DNA of 53,698 nt from a virus. The position numbers were made by a program, and so were the translations under genes. Of this stretch, positions 23,968 through 30,949 are shown in pieces (within the stretch, counting starts at the first letter, position 1; each line of letters opens with the position of its first letter). The stretch is from positions 1 through 53,698 of the IMG/VR virus record IMGVR_UViG_3300009034_000052, one strand, 5' to 3'. Under the pieces are notes generated by a model, which was not told the DNA's origin, did no database searches, and worked only from the letters and a program-made list of their open reading frames with translations.

Positions 23968-24690
23968 TTATCCTTTCTGCCTTTTAACGTTTTCCCTTCG
24001 CCACATCGCGGCGTGGTAGATGTCATCAAACGTTCCTAAGTCCATCCACTCCCCCCCATAGACTGCGTAGCCAACGTCTGGTAATAAGAGGTTGAGGGCA
24101 TCGGTTATCTCGTATTCTCCGCGCCACGAGGGCTCCAGTTTAGAGTAGTTCTTGAAGAAGTCGCTTGTTAGGCAGTAGACTCCGAGGACGGCGTAGTTGT
24201 TCTGAGGCTTCTTTGGCTTCTCCACGAACTTCGTAAGCTCGTTGTCGCCATTCATTATGGGAACGCCGTACCTCGACGGGTCGTCAACCTCCTTAAGGTA
24301 GACCATGGATATCCCGGTAGCGACGAACGCGTCCACGAGGGGTTTTATTCCCTCAGTGAAGTAATTATCGCCGAGGATACAGACAAACCGATCGTCACCG
24401 ATGAAGTGCCTCGCCTCCCATATTCCATAGCTGATTCCCCTCGCCTCGCCGTGGATGATGTAGCTGAGGTTGACACCTAACTCCTCTCCCTTACCGAGGA
24501 GCTTCATGAAGAGTTCTGGCTGGTCGTGGCTGAGGCTGATGTAGATGTCCGTTACTCCCGCGTCGCGAAGCGTCTCTATTGGAATCTGGATCATGGCTAC
24601 GTCGTAGATTAGGGTTAGATGCTTGTTCATCGCCTTCGTCGTCGGGTAGAGCCTTGTCCCTTTACCCCCCGCCAACACTAAGCCCTTAAT
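23968..24690 (-). CDS. Short nucleoside-diphosphate-sugar pyrophosphorylase (RmlA-like), probable ATT start
   Basis: A 240-aa nucleotidyltransferase: LAGGKGTRLYPTT (6-18, the G-G-x-G-T-R loop), ICILGDNYF-type metal motif (CILGDNYF), RYGVPIMNG, VEKPKKPQNNYAVLGVY, GEYEITDAL and YGGEWMDLGTFDDI. It should activate a hexose-1-phosphate to an NDP-sugar and so feed the glycan cluster. The expected N-terminus MKGLVLAGG begins at an ATT (24690) with AAGGAGG 9 bases upstream. The next in-frame GTG would cut the first beta strand. The gene overlaps the stop of the upstream zinc-ribbon gene. Confidence 0.9.
   Translation of the reverse strand: MKGLVLAGGKGTRLYPTTKAMNKHLTLIYDVAMIQIPIETLRDAGVTDIYISLSHDQPELFMKLLGKGEELGVNLSYIIHGEARGISYGIWEARHFIGDDRFVCILGDNYFTEGIKPLVDAFVATGISMVYLKEVDDPSRYGVPIMNGDNELTKFVEKPKKPQNNYAVLGVYCLTSDFFKNYSKLEPSWRGEYEITDALNLLLPDVGYAVYGGEWMDLGTFDDIYHAAMWRRENVKRQKG
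23980..23988 (-). promoter_or_regulatory. Promoter of the trypsin-like protease
   Basis: The minus strand reads AACGTTAAAAGG, with TTAAAAG centred 28 bases before the ATG at 23956. The box lies inside the end of the nucleotidyltransferase gene. Confidence 0.5.
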
Positions 24691-24976
24691 TTTCAGCCGC
24701 CTCCTTCTGGCAGGTTGGGCATATTCCATCCACGGGCTTGGGAACGTCGTCGCCGTAGGTGCGCCCACATCTTTGGCAAAACCAGTGTGGCTTGTCGGAC
24801 TTGACCGCGACGTCCGCCACGGCTCGTCGCCACTCGCTTTTACCAGTCTCATAGGTACGATTAATCAGTCCGTTCTCCCCAATCATATCCCGCCATTCGA
24901 AGGGTTCTCCACATAGGGGACAGGCGGTGTAAGCCCACTCGACGGGAAGAAAGTAGCCACAGCTTGGACATCTCAT
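24686..24976 (-). CDS. Protein with two zinc ribbons
   Basis: A 96-aa protein. The first ribbon is CPSC (3-6) and CPLC (19-22); the second is CQRC (67-70) and CPTC (88-91). Between them is a charged linker with a Trp-rich patch. The ATG directly follows the radical SAM stop (TAGATG), so the two are cotranslated, and the zinc ribbon protein may be a partner of that enzyme or of the nucleotidyltransferase it overlaps. No nucleic-acid-binding family can be assigned. Confidence 0.75.
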   Translation of the reverse strand: MRCPSCGYFLPVEWAYTACPLCGEPFEWRDMIGENGLINRTYETGKSEWRRAVADVAVKSDKPHWFCQRCGRTYGDDVPKPVDGICPTCQKEAAEN

Positions 24977-26053
24977 CTAGGTCCACTCCAAATCGTATCG
25001 TTCCTCAACGTAGGCTTCCCAGATAGCCTTGTTGTAGCCTCTGAACTTACACTTCGCGTAGCAGAGAACGTTAGGTCTAGCCTCCATAAGTTCCCTATGC
25101 CTCTCACTGAACCAAATATCCCTGAGCCCACCATTTACACCGATGACTCCAATGAGACTGTCAGGTACGCCCCGTTGCTCACAGCATATCCACACTCCGC
25201 CAGAGGGGGTTATCTGGGGGTTGAGGTAGGGCGCGTAGCACTTCTTGAACGTCCAGTCCTTCTTTGGTTTGGTCTTGTAGAGCGTGGCGTAGACCTTGAA
25301 GTCGTCTGTTTCAAGTTGTTTAGCTTTATGAATTAATCCTGCGACGGTGTCGAGGTTGGTTGTAACAAAGGGACTTACGATGTTGGGTTGTTGTATCCAT
25401 TCAAACCAGTCATATCCGATGACATCGCGTATTTCGGGATAGTCTGTGTAACAGGGGCGGATGTGCGCAAACTCGCAACCCAGTTCCTTAGCCAACTCTG
25501 CGAACGCGGGTATCTCCGTGTAGTTGTCGGGGTGAATGAGGAGCCCCAACCCCACCCTCGTTATTCCAGCAGCGGTCTGAACGTTGTCAAGAATCTGCTC
25601 AAAGTCGTCTGACTGGTGAAGTTTCCTATGGGTTTCGGAGGTGGCAGCGTCGAGGCTCACTCTGATGGTCTTGCTCCAAAAGGCATCCTCCTTAGTCAGG
25701 TGTGACCCGTTTGTGATGAGCAGGAGCTTGCCGATGGAGCCCAATATGTGAATGTACTCCTGAGCGTGGTGGTTGATGAGGGGTTCACCGCCACCGCAGA
25801 CCTCGAAGCCTTGGACGCCCATGGAGACGCAGTCAGATATGGCGCTCTCAAACACGTCGGGTTGGAGGAAGCCCCCCTCCTCTCTTCTGTGCTTCGTCCA
25901 GCTACACCAGACACATCGGTGGTCACAGGGATTGGCAAAGTCGAAGCTCACCATAACAGGCTCGGGTATCTTACCGTCGTATATGAGAGGCTGAAGCCTA
26001 TCGGAGTAGTGGAGAACCTTAAGGGGATTGAAAGGCGAAAAAAGCTCGGACAT
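24977..26053 (-). CDS. Radical SAM enzyme with SPASM-like C-terminus
   Basis: About 358 aa from ATG at 26053. The [4Fe-4S] motif is CDHRCVWC (Cys43, Cys47, Cys50), followed by GFEVCGGGEPLIN (SAM-binding GGEP), the strand LLLITNG and RVSLDAATSETH. A second set of cysteines near the end (KCYAPYL, ICCEQRG, CYAKC) fits a SPASM/twitch cluster domain. A longer frame to 26215 adds sequence lying in another gene. A TATA at 26082-26088 lies 32 bases upstream. Radical SAM/SPASM enzymes modify peptides or small molecules; the substrate is unknown. It sits between a glycosyltransferase and a nucleotidyltransferase. Confidence 0.87.
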   Translation of the reverse strand: MSELFSPFNPLKVLHYSDRLQPLIYDGKIPEPVMVSFDFANPCDHRCVWCSWTKHRREEGGFLQPDVFESAISDCVSMGVQGFEVCGGGEPLINHHAQEYIHILGSIGKLLLITNGSHLTKEDAFWSKTIRVSLDAATSETHRKLHQSDDFEQILDNVQTAAGITRVGLGLLIHPDNYTEIPAFAELAKELGCEFAHIRPCYTDYPEIRDVIGYDWFEWIQQPNIVSPFVTTNLDTVAGLIHKAKQLETDDFKVYATLYKTKPKKDWTFKKCYAPYLNPQITPSGGVWICCEQRGVPDSLIGVIGVNGGLRDIWFSERHRELMEARPNVLCYAKCKFRGYNKAIWEAYVEERYDLEWT

Positions 26054-26079
26054 CGTCACACTTCTCACTAAACCATAAA

Positions 26080-26094
26080 AGTATTTAACGGTTT
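26080..26094 (-). promoter_or_regulatory. Promoter of the radical SAM gene (AAACCGTTAAATACT)
   Basis: The minus strand carries AAACCGTTAAATACTTTTATGG. The 14-base head is identical to the glycan cluster promoter (17627-17640). The leader would be about 5 bases. The box overlaps the 3' end of the GT-A gene. Confidence 0.6.
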
Positions 26095-27053
26095 TGGGGT
26101 CTCTGCGCCTCCACCTTATCGATGTCGATGAGCCTCTTAACAGCTTCGTTGATGTTCGTGCCAGTCTCGTGCTGAACGTACACGCCGTCCCTCTCCATCT
26201 GGCTTCGTCGGTCAAGCATGTCCGTGGTCCTCTCCACAGTCAGCATTAGAAACTTCTGGTGGGTTACGTTGAAGCCCCAGTGGGGCACAATCAGGTTGAA
26301 GTCAGCTATGAAGCGGAAGCCCTTCTCCCGCGCCTTGAGGCAGAACGCTACGTCGTCCGTCATGGTCGTGTCGTAGGGCATGAAGAACCGCTGCTTGTCG
26401 AGAACTTCCCGCTTCACTAGGAGGCAGCCACAGGCGATGGCATCCATCCACAGGCGCCTGCTGAACAGCTCCAGCGGGAACGCTCCGCTCATTCCCTTCA
26501 GGGCGAGTCCGCGCATCTCTCCGTTGTGGAGGAAGAAGCTGGTGAAGCCCGCCCGCTGCCTCTTGGTTTTCTCGTCCCACTGGGAGAAGAAGTAGACTCC
26601 AGCTGCGCCGTCCGCGCCCAAGCGTAGCCCGTCGTAGAGGCGCCTGATTGACACGGGTGGGTTGAAGTTATCGTGGTCGTTGAAGAACACGAGGTCGGGC
26701 CTAGACCACTTGGCTAGGAGGTTTCTGCATTGGACGACGTTTCTGACGTGGGGAAGCTCTCCTCCCTTGGACTGTTTTATGTGTTTGACTTTGATTCGTT
26801 TATACGCGTCGCTATAGGTGTCTCTGAACGTCTTCATGGCATCGAGAGTTCCGTCATCGCCCTGCACGGTGAAGTAGAGACTGGTGATGTCACTGGGCCA
26901 GTCGTAGAGAAGGATGTGGGTGAGGAATCGTCTGAGGAAGGGCATGGAGTTATAGAGTGGCGTGCAGATGCTTATAGGAACGGGTTCAAGGGGGGGTAGC
27001 TCTTTTTCCTCGACGTAGAGGTTGCGGAGGTAGTCAAGTGTTGCAACTGCCAT
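26085..27053 (-). CDS. GT-A (family 2-like) glycosyltransferase
   Basis: A 322-aa protein. ISICTPLYNSMPFLRRFL (about 27-44) is the standard first strand and helix of GT2 enzymes; FTVQGDDGTLDAM carries the first acid and LVFFNDHDNFNPP the DxD-like site (NDHDN). Later MTDDVAFCLKAREKGF supplies the acidic pair typical of the catalytic base region, and the end is a charged helix. A TATA 27 bases upstream suggests a leaderless mRNA. It opens the first non-structural block. Confidence 0.82.
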   Translation of the reverse strand: MAVATLDYLRNLYVEEKELPPLEPVPISICTPLYNSMPFLRRFLTHILLYDWPSDITSLYFTVQGDDGTLDAMKTFRDTYSDAYKRIKVKHIKQSKGGELPHVRNVVQCRNLLAKWSRPDLVFFNDHDNFNPPVSIRRLYDGLRLGADGAAGVYFFSQWDEKTKRQRAGFTSFFLHNGEMRGLALKGMSGAFPLELFSRRLWMDAIACGCLLVKREVLDKQRFFMPYDTTMTDDVAFCLKAREKGFRFIADFNLIVPHWGFNVTHQKFLMLTVERTTDMLDRRSQMERDGVYVQHETGTNINEAVKRLIDIDKVEAQRPQNR

Positions 27054-27076
27054 GACTTAACCTAGTTGAACCATGC

Positions 27077-27084
27077 TTTTAAAA
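27077..27084 (-). promoter_or_regulatory. Promoter of the GT-A gene
   Basis: AAGTTTTAAAAGC on the minus strand, with the TTTTAAAA centre 27 bases before the ATG at 27053. The box overlaps the last codons of the 140-aa structural gene. Confidence 0.5.
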
Positions 27085-27501
27085 CTTGCTCTGCTTCCTC
27101 TTTCTCAGGAACTCCTTAAAGCTCTGGAGATACAGAAGCAACAAGTTGTCGGTTTCGTCCTCGGCGTCCATGGAGGCCACATGTTCGAGAACCCTGTTCA
27201 CAGCATCCAGGTTAAGCCCGTCCAAGCCGATTCTGCGCACGGCCTTCCTGAGAAGTGTGCCACCCGCGCTAATCGTTTGCCTAGCTCGCCTTAGAAGAAT
27301 ACCGCTGATGGCTATGTGTTTCATCGTGTTGATGAGAAGTGTGGATGTCACCGTTATCCGTGTTTTCGCCCGTCTAAGCAAGATACCCCGTATGGAAATT
27401 GTCTTGAAGAGGTAATGTTCTATGGGAACTGGAACTATCACACCTCCAGGCGCGATGGGTTTCCATGCGCCAGACATAAACCAGGACTTGATCGCGTACA
27501 T
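27079..27501 (-). CDS. Virion-region protein with 14-residue repeats
   Basis: A 140-aa basic protein. Residues about 33-90 form four successive 14-residue units with the pattern (I/V)xIxGxLLRRAxxx: ISIRGILLRRAKTR, ITVTSTLLINTMKH, IAISGILLRRARQT, ISAGGTLLRKAVRR. The period and hydrophobic spacing suggest a small beta-solenoid or repeating amphipathic hairpin. The C-terminus is a charged helix. Last gene of the portal-to-fibre operon; function unknown, possibly a small fibre or capsid accessory. Confidence 0.6.
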   Translation of the reverse strand: MYAIKSWFMSGAWKPIAPGGVIVPVPIEHYLFKTISIRGILLRRAKTRITVTSTLLINTMKHIAISGILLRRARQTISAGGTLLRKAVRRIGLDGLNLDAVNRVLEHVASMDAEDETDNLLLLYLQSFKEFLRKRKQSKF

Positions 27502-27507
27502 CCATAA

Positions 27508-28212
27508 TCACAGCTTCATCGTTCTGAGAAACCCGATTCTCCTAAACAAGTTTCCTGCACGGGATAAGGCGTTTAATATGGCCCTACCTACGGCCTCTTG
27601 TAGATCCAAGTTCTCCGTATATCCCGATATGTATTGGGCGGCGCTTGCCTCCCCGAACGAGTTCATGCCGTATATGTATCTGAAGTCCTCCTTCTCATGA
27701 AGCGTTAAAACCATCGTATCTTCAAGGGTTGTCCGCGCGGCATCAGAGTAAACGTAGCCATAGAGGGTGCCATAGGTTCCTACACCCTCATCCCGCTTAA
27801 CCCTCAGATACACTGGTGTGTCCTCTGCGATTGAGCCGCTGCCATCGGAATAAGGTGTCCCCGCAACACATTCAGTTAGAATCAATATAATTTGACTGCC
27901 TGCATTATACCAGACAGTATCAACCTGTAAGCAATCATCGCTATTATCAGTTCTTATATCATAAAATGTCCCTGCGAGGTTTGCCAGCATCCAGTTAATC
28001 TGCCACCCCCCAATGGTATTGTTTGTGAACTCGGTGTACTCCGCCTTCAACAGATGCTCAAAGTCGCTGTCGAAGTGATCGGTGCCCTTATCCTTGACGA
28101 CCCAGCAGTCATCATCACGGCGCATCTGCGTGCAGGTGACCTTTGAGGACGTGACCGTAAGCCTGCTCAGCGGATCTTCTTCTGTGTAAGTCGTGAAGTT
28201 CTCAAAGGGCAT
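27508..28212 (-). CDS. Lectin/jelly-roll-like virion protein
   Basis: A 234-aa, strand-rich protein. It opens MPFENFTTYTEEDPLSRLTV and contains KDKGTDHFDSDFEHLLK, a pattern often seen in concanavalin-like (LamG) domains of virus structural proteins. Many acidic and aromatic residues line the strands. The last 30 residues (GRAILNALSRAGNLFRRI) form a basic amphipathic helix that resembles the repeats of the next gene. It may bind glycans on the virion surface; no binding residues can be assigned. Confidence 0.6.
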   Translation of the reverse strand: MPFENFTTYTEEDPLSRLTVTSSKVTCTQMRRDDDCWVVKDKGTDHFDSDFEHLLKAEYTEFTNNTIGGWQINWMLANLAGTFYDIRTDNSDDCLQVDTVWYNAGSQIILILTECVAGTPYSDGSGSIAEDTPVYLRVKRDEGVGTYGTLYGYVYSDAARTTLEDTMVLTLHEKEDFRYIYGMNSFGEASAAQYISGYTENLDLQEAVGRAILNALSRAGNLFRRIGFLRTMKL

Positions 28213-28592
28213 TACATCTCGTCTTCCATCGGATCGATCTCTAGGTCAGCCGCCGTTCCCCTCAGCTCCGCTCTCAGCTCAAGAATGAGACCTAAAAGCA
28301 CCATATCTCTCGGCGTGAACATATTTGTGAGGAAGTATTCCCACCCCTCTTTGCTCAGGTAGTCCCCGATGAGGAAGGGCCGTAACTCGCTCCTGATCTT
28401 GGCGAAGACGTTGGGGCGCTTAGCTTGGAACTGGACAAAGGTTTGGCGACGCATGTAAACATCGCCAACATCGTTGTGGATTAAACGTATTTTGCGGTAC
28501 GTTCGTTGAAGCGTGTGGTGCTTCTGAAGCAACATTAGCCCGCTAAGCCTCGCCCGTATCTTCGCCTCATATTCATCCTGTGTTATGGACAT
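28212..28592 (-). CDS. Uncharacterised helical protein of the virion operon
   Basis: A 126-aa, helix-rich protein with a basic centre (RTYRKIRLIHNDVGDVYMRRQ) and acidic end (ADLEIDPMEDEM). It overlaps the next gene by a single base, so it is part of the portal operon. No motif recognised. A connector or minor head protein is possible from position. Confidence 0.5.
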   Translation of the reverse strand: MSITQDEYEAKIRARLSGLMLLQKHHTLQRTYRKIRLIHNDVGDVYMRRQTFVQFQAKRPNVFAKIRSELRPFLIGDYLSKEGWEYFLTNMFTPRDMVLLGLILELRAELRGTAADLEIDPMEDEM

Positions 28593-28603
28593 TGTTATGA
28601 CAC

Positions 28604-29698
28604 CTAATTGTTACCTATGAAGGATACAAGCTCGCCTGAAACCTCCGCGACCACATATACACCAGCAAAGTCGATGACGTCTAGGTTTATTGCCTCACCC
28701 TCTGATAGCGCAAAGCCGAAGCCTGAATATGGCATGTCGCCACTACCGCCGATGTAGATGTCGCCACTATACTCGGACATATTCTTCAGCGTGACGCTTT
28801 TCGTTGCGCCACTATAGAGAACTTCGCCTCCAGATGCGTCTGTAACCCGTTTAAGCGCGTTCGTTTTGAGGATGGTGGGAACGGCAACGTCAACGGTTTC
28901 TCCAGAAATCTTGACAACGGCATTAGGTTGGATGGTTACTCCCAAGCCTGATATTGGTGCTTTATCGAGAACCACGCCAGATGCAACGGAAACGGTTTCA
29001 CCAGATGTTTTAACGACTATGTTAGGCTGTGTGATTACCTGTAGGCCAGATAATAGTTCTCTGTAAACCACGACGCCAGAGGAGATTGAAGCCTCGCCCG
29101 ACAGAAGGTGAACCTCGTTCCACTCGCCGGAGGTCTTAACGACTATGTCGGGCTGTATGATTACTTGAATTCCAGATATGATGTCTCTGTTGATGATTGC
29201 GCCAGACGCGATGGGGGTTGTTTCACCCGATGTCTTTACAACTATGTCGCCCTGTGTAATTACTTGGAGACCGGAAAGTATCCCCCTGTCGATGGCAACT
29301 CCTGATGCAATGGAGACCTCGCCAGATAGGAGGTGCGTCTCAACCCACTGACCCGAGATGTTAGATGAGATATCTCCAGAAAGCATGTGGGCCTCAACCC
29401 ATTGCCCTGAGATGTTGGCGGTTGCTGTAAGACTACCCGTTATATTCACGTAGTCTCCAGAAGCCGTAATAACGTAGATTGTTTCGCCTGAAACCTTAAC
29501 GGCTTGGGTTGATGGGAGTGAAACCGTGTCACCAGAAGCGGTTACAATTAGGGGGTTTCCAATGCCTACGAGGTCTCCGCTTGCATCGACTAGGGCAAGC
29601 ACCTCCATGTAGTGGTCTTGACCACTGTAGTTCACGTATATGGCTTTAAGCCTTTTACCCGTGCTGTCTGGTGGAACCTGAACATAGTCCAAACTCAT
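28604..29698 (-). CDS. Repeat-rich fibre-like virion protein
   Basis: A 364-aa protein dominated by Ser-Gly and beta repeats. Residues about 130-275 hold four units of 34-41 residues built on SGxxxxRxxxSGLQVITQPDIVVKTSGE; earlier, WVEAHMLSG and WVETHLLSG form another repeat. The C-terminal about 75 residues (SVTLKNMSEYSGDIYIGGSGD, then GFGFALSEGEAINLDVI) resemble the globular head domain of many tail or capsid fibres. The repeats also show at DNA level, so copy number could vary between relatives. Probably a fibre or decorating spike. Confidence 0.7.
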   Translation of the reverse strand: MSLDYVQVPPDSTGKRLKAIYVNYSGQDHYMEVLALVDASGDLVGIGNPLIVTASGDTVSLPSTQAVKVSGETIYVITASGDYVNITGSLTATANISGQWVEAHMLSGDISSNISGQWVETHLLSGEVSIASGVAIDRGILSGLQVITQGDIVVKTSGETTPIASGAIINRDIISGIQVIIQPDIVVKTSGEWNEVHLLSGEASISSGVVVYRELLSGLQVITQPNIVVKTSGETVSVASGVVLDKAPISGLGVTIQPNAVVKISGETVDVAVPTILKTNALKRVTDASGGEVLYSGATKSVTLKNMSEYSGDIYIGGSGDMPYSGFGFALSEGEAINLDVIDFAGVYVVAEVSGELVSFIGNN

Positions 29699-29703
29699 CT
29701 AAC

Positions 29704-30030
29704 TCACCTATATACCAACGTGGCACTTATTTCAATATCCCCTTTTAAGGCTATTGACGCCTCGTCGGGGTTCCAACGAATCGTGATAGGAGCCACTTGA
29801 TGAGGAAGCATCACCTCCGGCCCCTCTATGGTGGCATCCCGTTTGTTCAGTTCAAACTCTATGTCACGGACGAGGGTTGGCTCATTATTCCGTATGTAGA
29901 TCACGTCCTCCTTCACCTCTCCCTCCCAAACCTCGCCTACATCTATGGATTCGATGGGTTGGGTTGCCTCAGAGTCGGCGTAGAATGAACTATCCCACTC
30001 CCTCATCACGATTCCGGTGGCGACGCTCAT
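29704..30030 (-). CDS. Ig-like beta-sandwich virion protein
   Basis: About 108 aa from ATG 30030 (MSVATGIVMREW). Strands with VWEGEVKEDVIYIRNNEPTLVRDIEFEL and APITIRWNPDEA match the layout of small beta-sandwich (immunoglobulin-like or abnormal-spindle-like) domains. A GGTGAG site overlaps the end of the upstream gene. Such proteins often decorate capsids. Confidence 0.55.
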   Translation of the reverse strand: MSVATGIVMREWDSSFYADSEATQPIESIDVGEVWEGEVKEDVIYIRNNEPTLVRDIEFELNKRDATIEGPEVMLPHQVAPITIRWNPDEASIALKGDIEISATLVYR

Positions 30031-30605
30031 CAACCCTCACCGGACACCCTCTGCCTAAGTGTTTTTATGAGTTCCAGTTTCTCCCTCTTGTATTCGAGGT
30101 TCACCCGTGACTCTTCGTCAAGTTCCTTTACGTCGCCATCTAGGTGGATGTGAAGTTCTGGCTTCTCCTTTGTTATTGTCTGCTCTAAACTGGGGGGCTC
30201 ATCCTCGCTTTTCTCTCTCCTTCTCCAAGCCTCGTGACACATGGCTATCACCTGCTCGTGTTTCCTCTCGGGATCGGCGTGAGCCACCGCGCTGATACAG
30301 CGACTTATGAAGGCACCCCGTTCCTCCTTCTTGCCTGGGGAGGGTATGGGTTTGGTTATCATTTCGTACCAGTCGGACTTACGGGCCACCTTCTCGATTT
30401 CGCTGTCGCCGTCAAGCTTCATGAACTGACCGCGTTCGCCGAGTACGTCAATTATCCTAATGTAGCGTTCGAGGTGCTTGTTCAGCCTGTCCGACTCGAA
30501 GACGCCCTTGAGAAGCTCCAGTTCCCAGTACAGCCTGAAGTTGCCATCGTCCGTGTCTGGAATCATACTTGGGTGCAAACTATAATTTATTCTGTTCAGT
30601 CGCAT
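30030..30605 (-). CDS. Uncharacterised protein with a phage head-type motif
   Basis: About 191 aa from ATG at 30605, the first start after the upstream stop. It contains GAFISRCISAVAHADPERKHEQVIAMCHEAW (split around 98-128), a Cys-x20-Cys-His-x3-W signature that recurs in proteins around portal and prohead genes ('xFxxRCxxxxxxxFpxxxqrxAxCxxxW'). The C-terminal half is a charged coiled-coil-like helix (LDEESRVNLEYKREKLELIK). It may bridge portal and scaffold. Confidence 0.58.
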   Translation of the reverse strand: MRLNRINYSLHPSMIPDTDDGNFRLYWELELLKGVFESDRLNKHLERYIRIIDVLGERGQFMKLDGDSEIEKVARKSDWYEMITKPIPSPGKKEERGAFISRCISAVAHADPERKHEQVIAMCHEAWRRREKSEDEPPSLEQTITKEKPELHIHLDGDVKELDEESRVNLEYKREKLELIKTLRQRVSGEG

Positions 30606-30607
30606 CT

Positions 30608-30949
30608 TTACCACTCTACCTCCGTGAACGGCTCATCGAATGGTCTTGGCTTAGGCATGTGTTTCGTTCGTATCTCGCGCTTCGTCTCCGTTCCCTCATA
30701 GCTCCCTCTCATCACGATTCTGCCACACTTCTTACATTTAAGTATTGGAATGTTCATCAAAACCGTGGTTTCCCAGTGGTGTAGCCCTGAGCGGCATGAT
30801 GGCGGGGGGTCGAAGTGCCTCGGGTGGTGGATTACCAGCGGCGGGGCGGTGGGTCTTATCCCAAGCACTTGGTCTCGGGTTTTCATGTAGTTCCACGCTT
30901 TAATCGTGTTTTTGCGTGCGGCCTTCTCCTCATCCGTGTATCGAACCAT
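30608..30949 (-). CDS. Uncharacterised protein with a zinc-finger-like core
   Basis: A 113-aa basic protein. CRSGLHHW (Cys52, His57) and CKKC (72-75) could bind one zinc ion. The start overlaps the portal stop by one base (TAATG), so it is cotranslated with the portal. Function unknown. Confidence 0.58.
   Translation of the reverse strand: MVRYTDEEKAARKNTIKAWNYMKTRDQVLGIRPTAPPLVIHHPRHFDPPPSCRSGLHHWETTVLMNIPILKCKKCGRIVMRGSYEGTETKREIRTKHMPKPRPFDEPFTEVEW

Noticed and set aside
26054-26215. Longer N-terminus for the radical SAM enzyme
   Set aside because: It would run inside the upstream GT gene and past the TATA box; the sequence is low quality and Arg/Thr rich.
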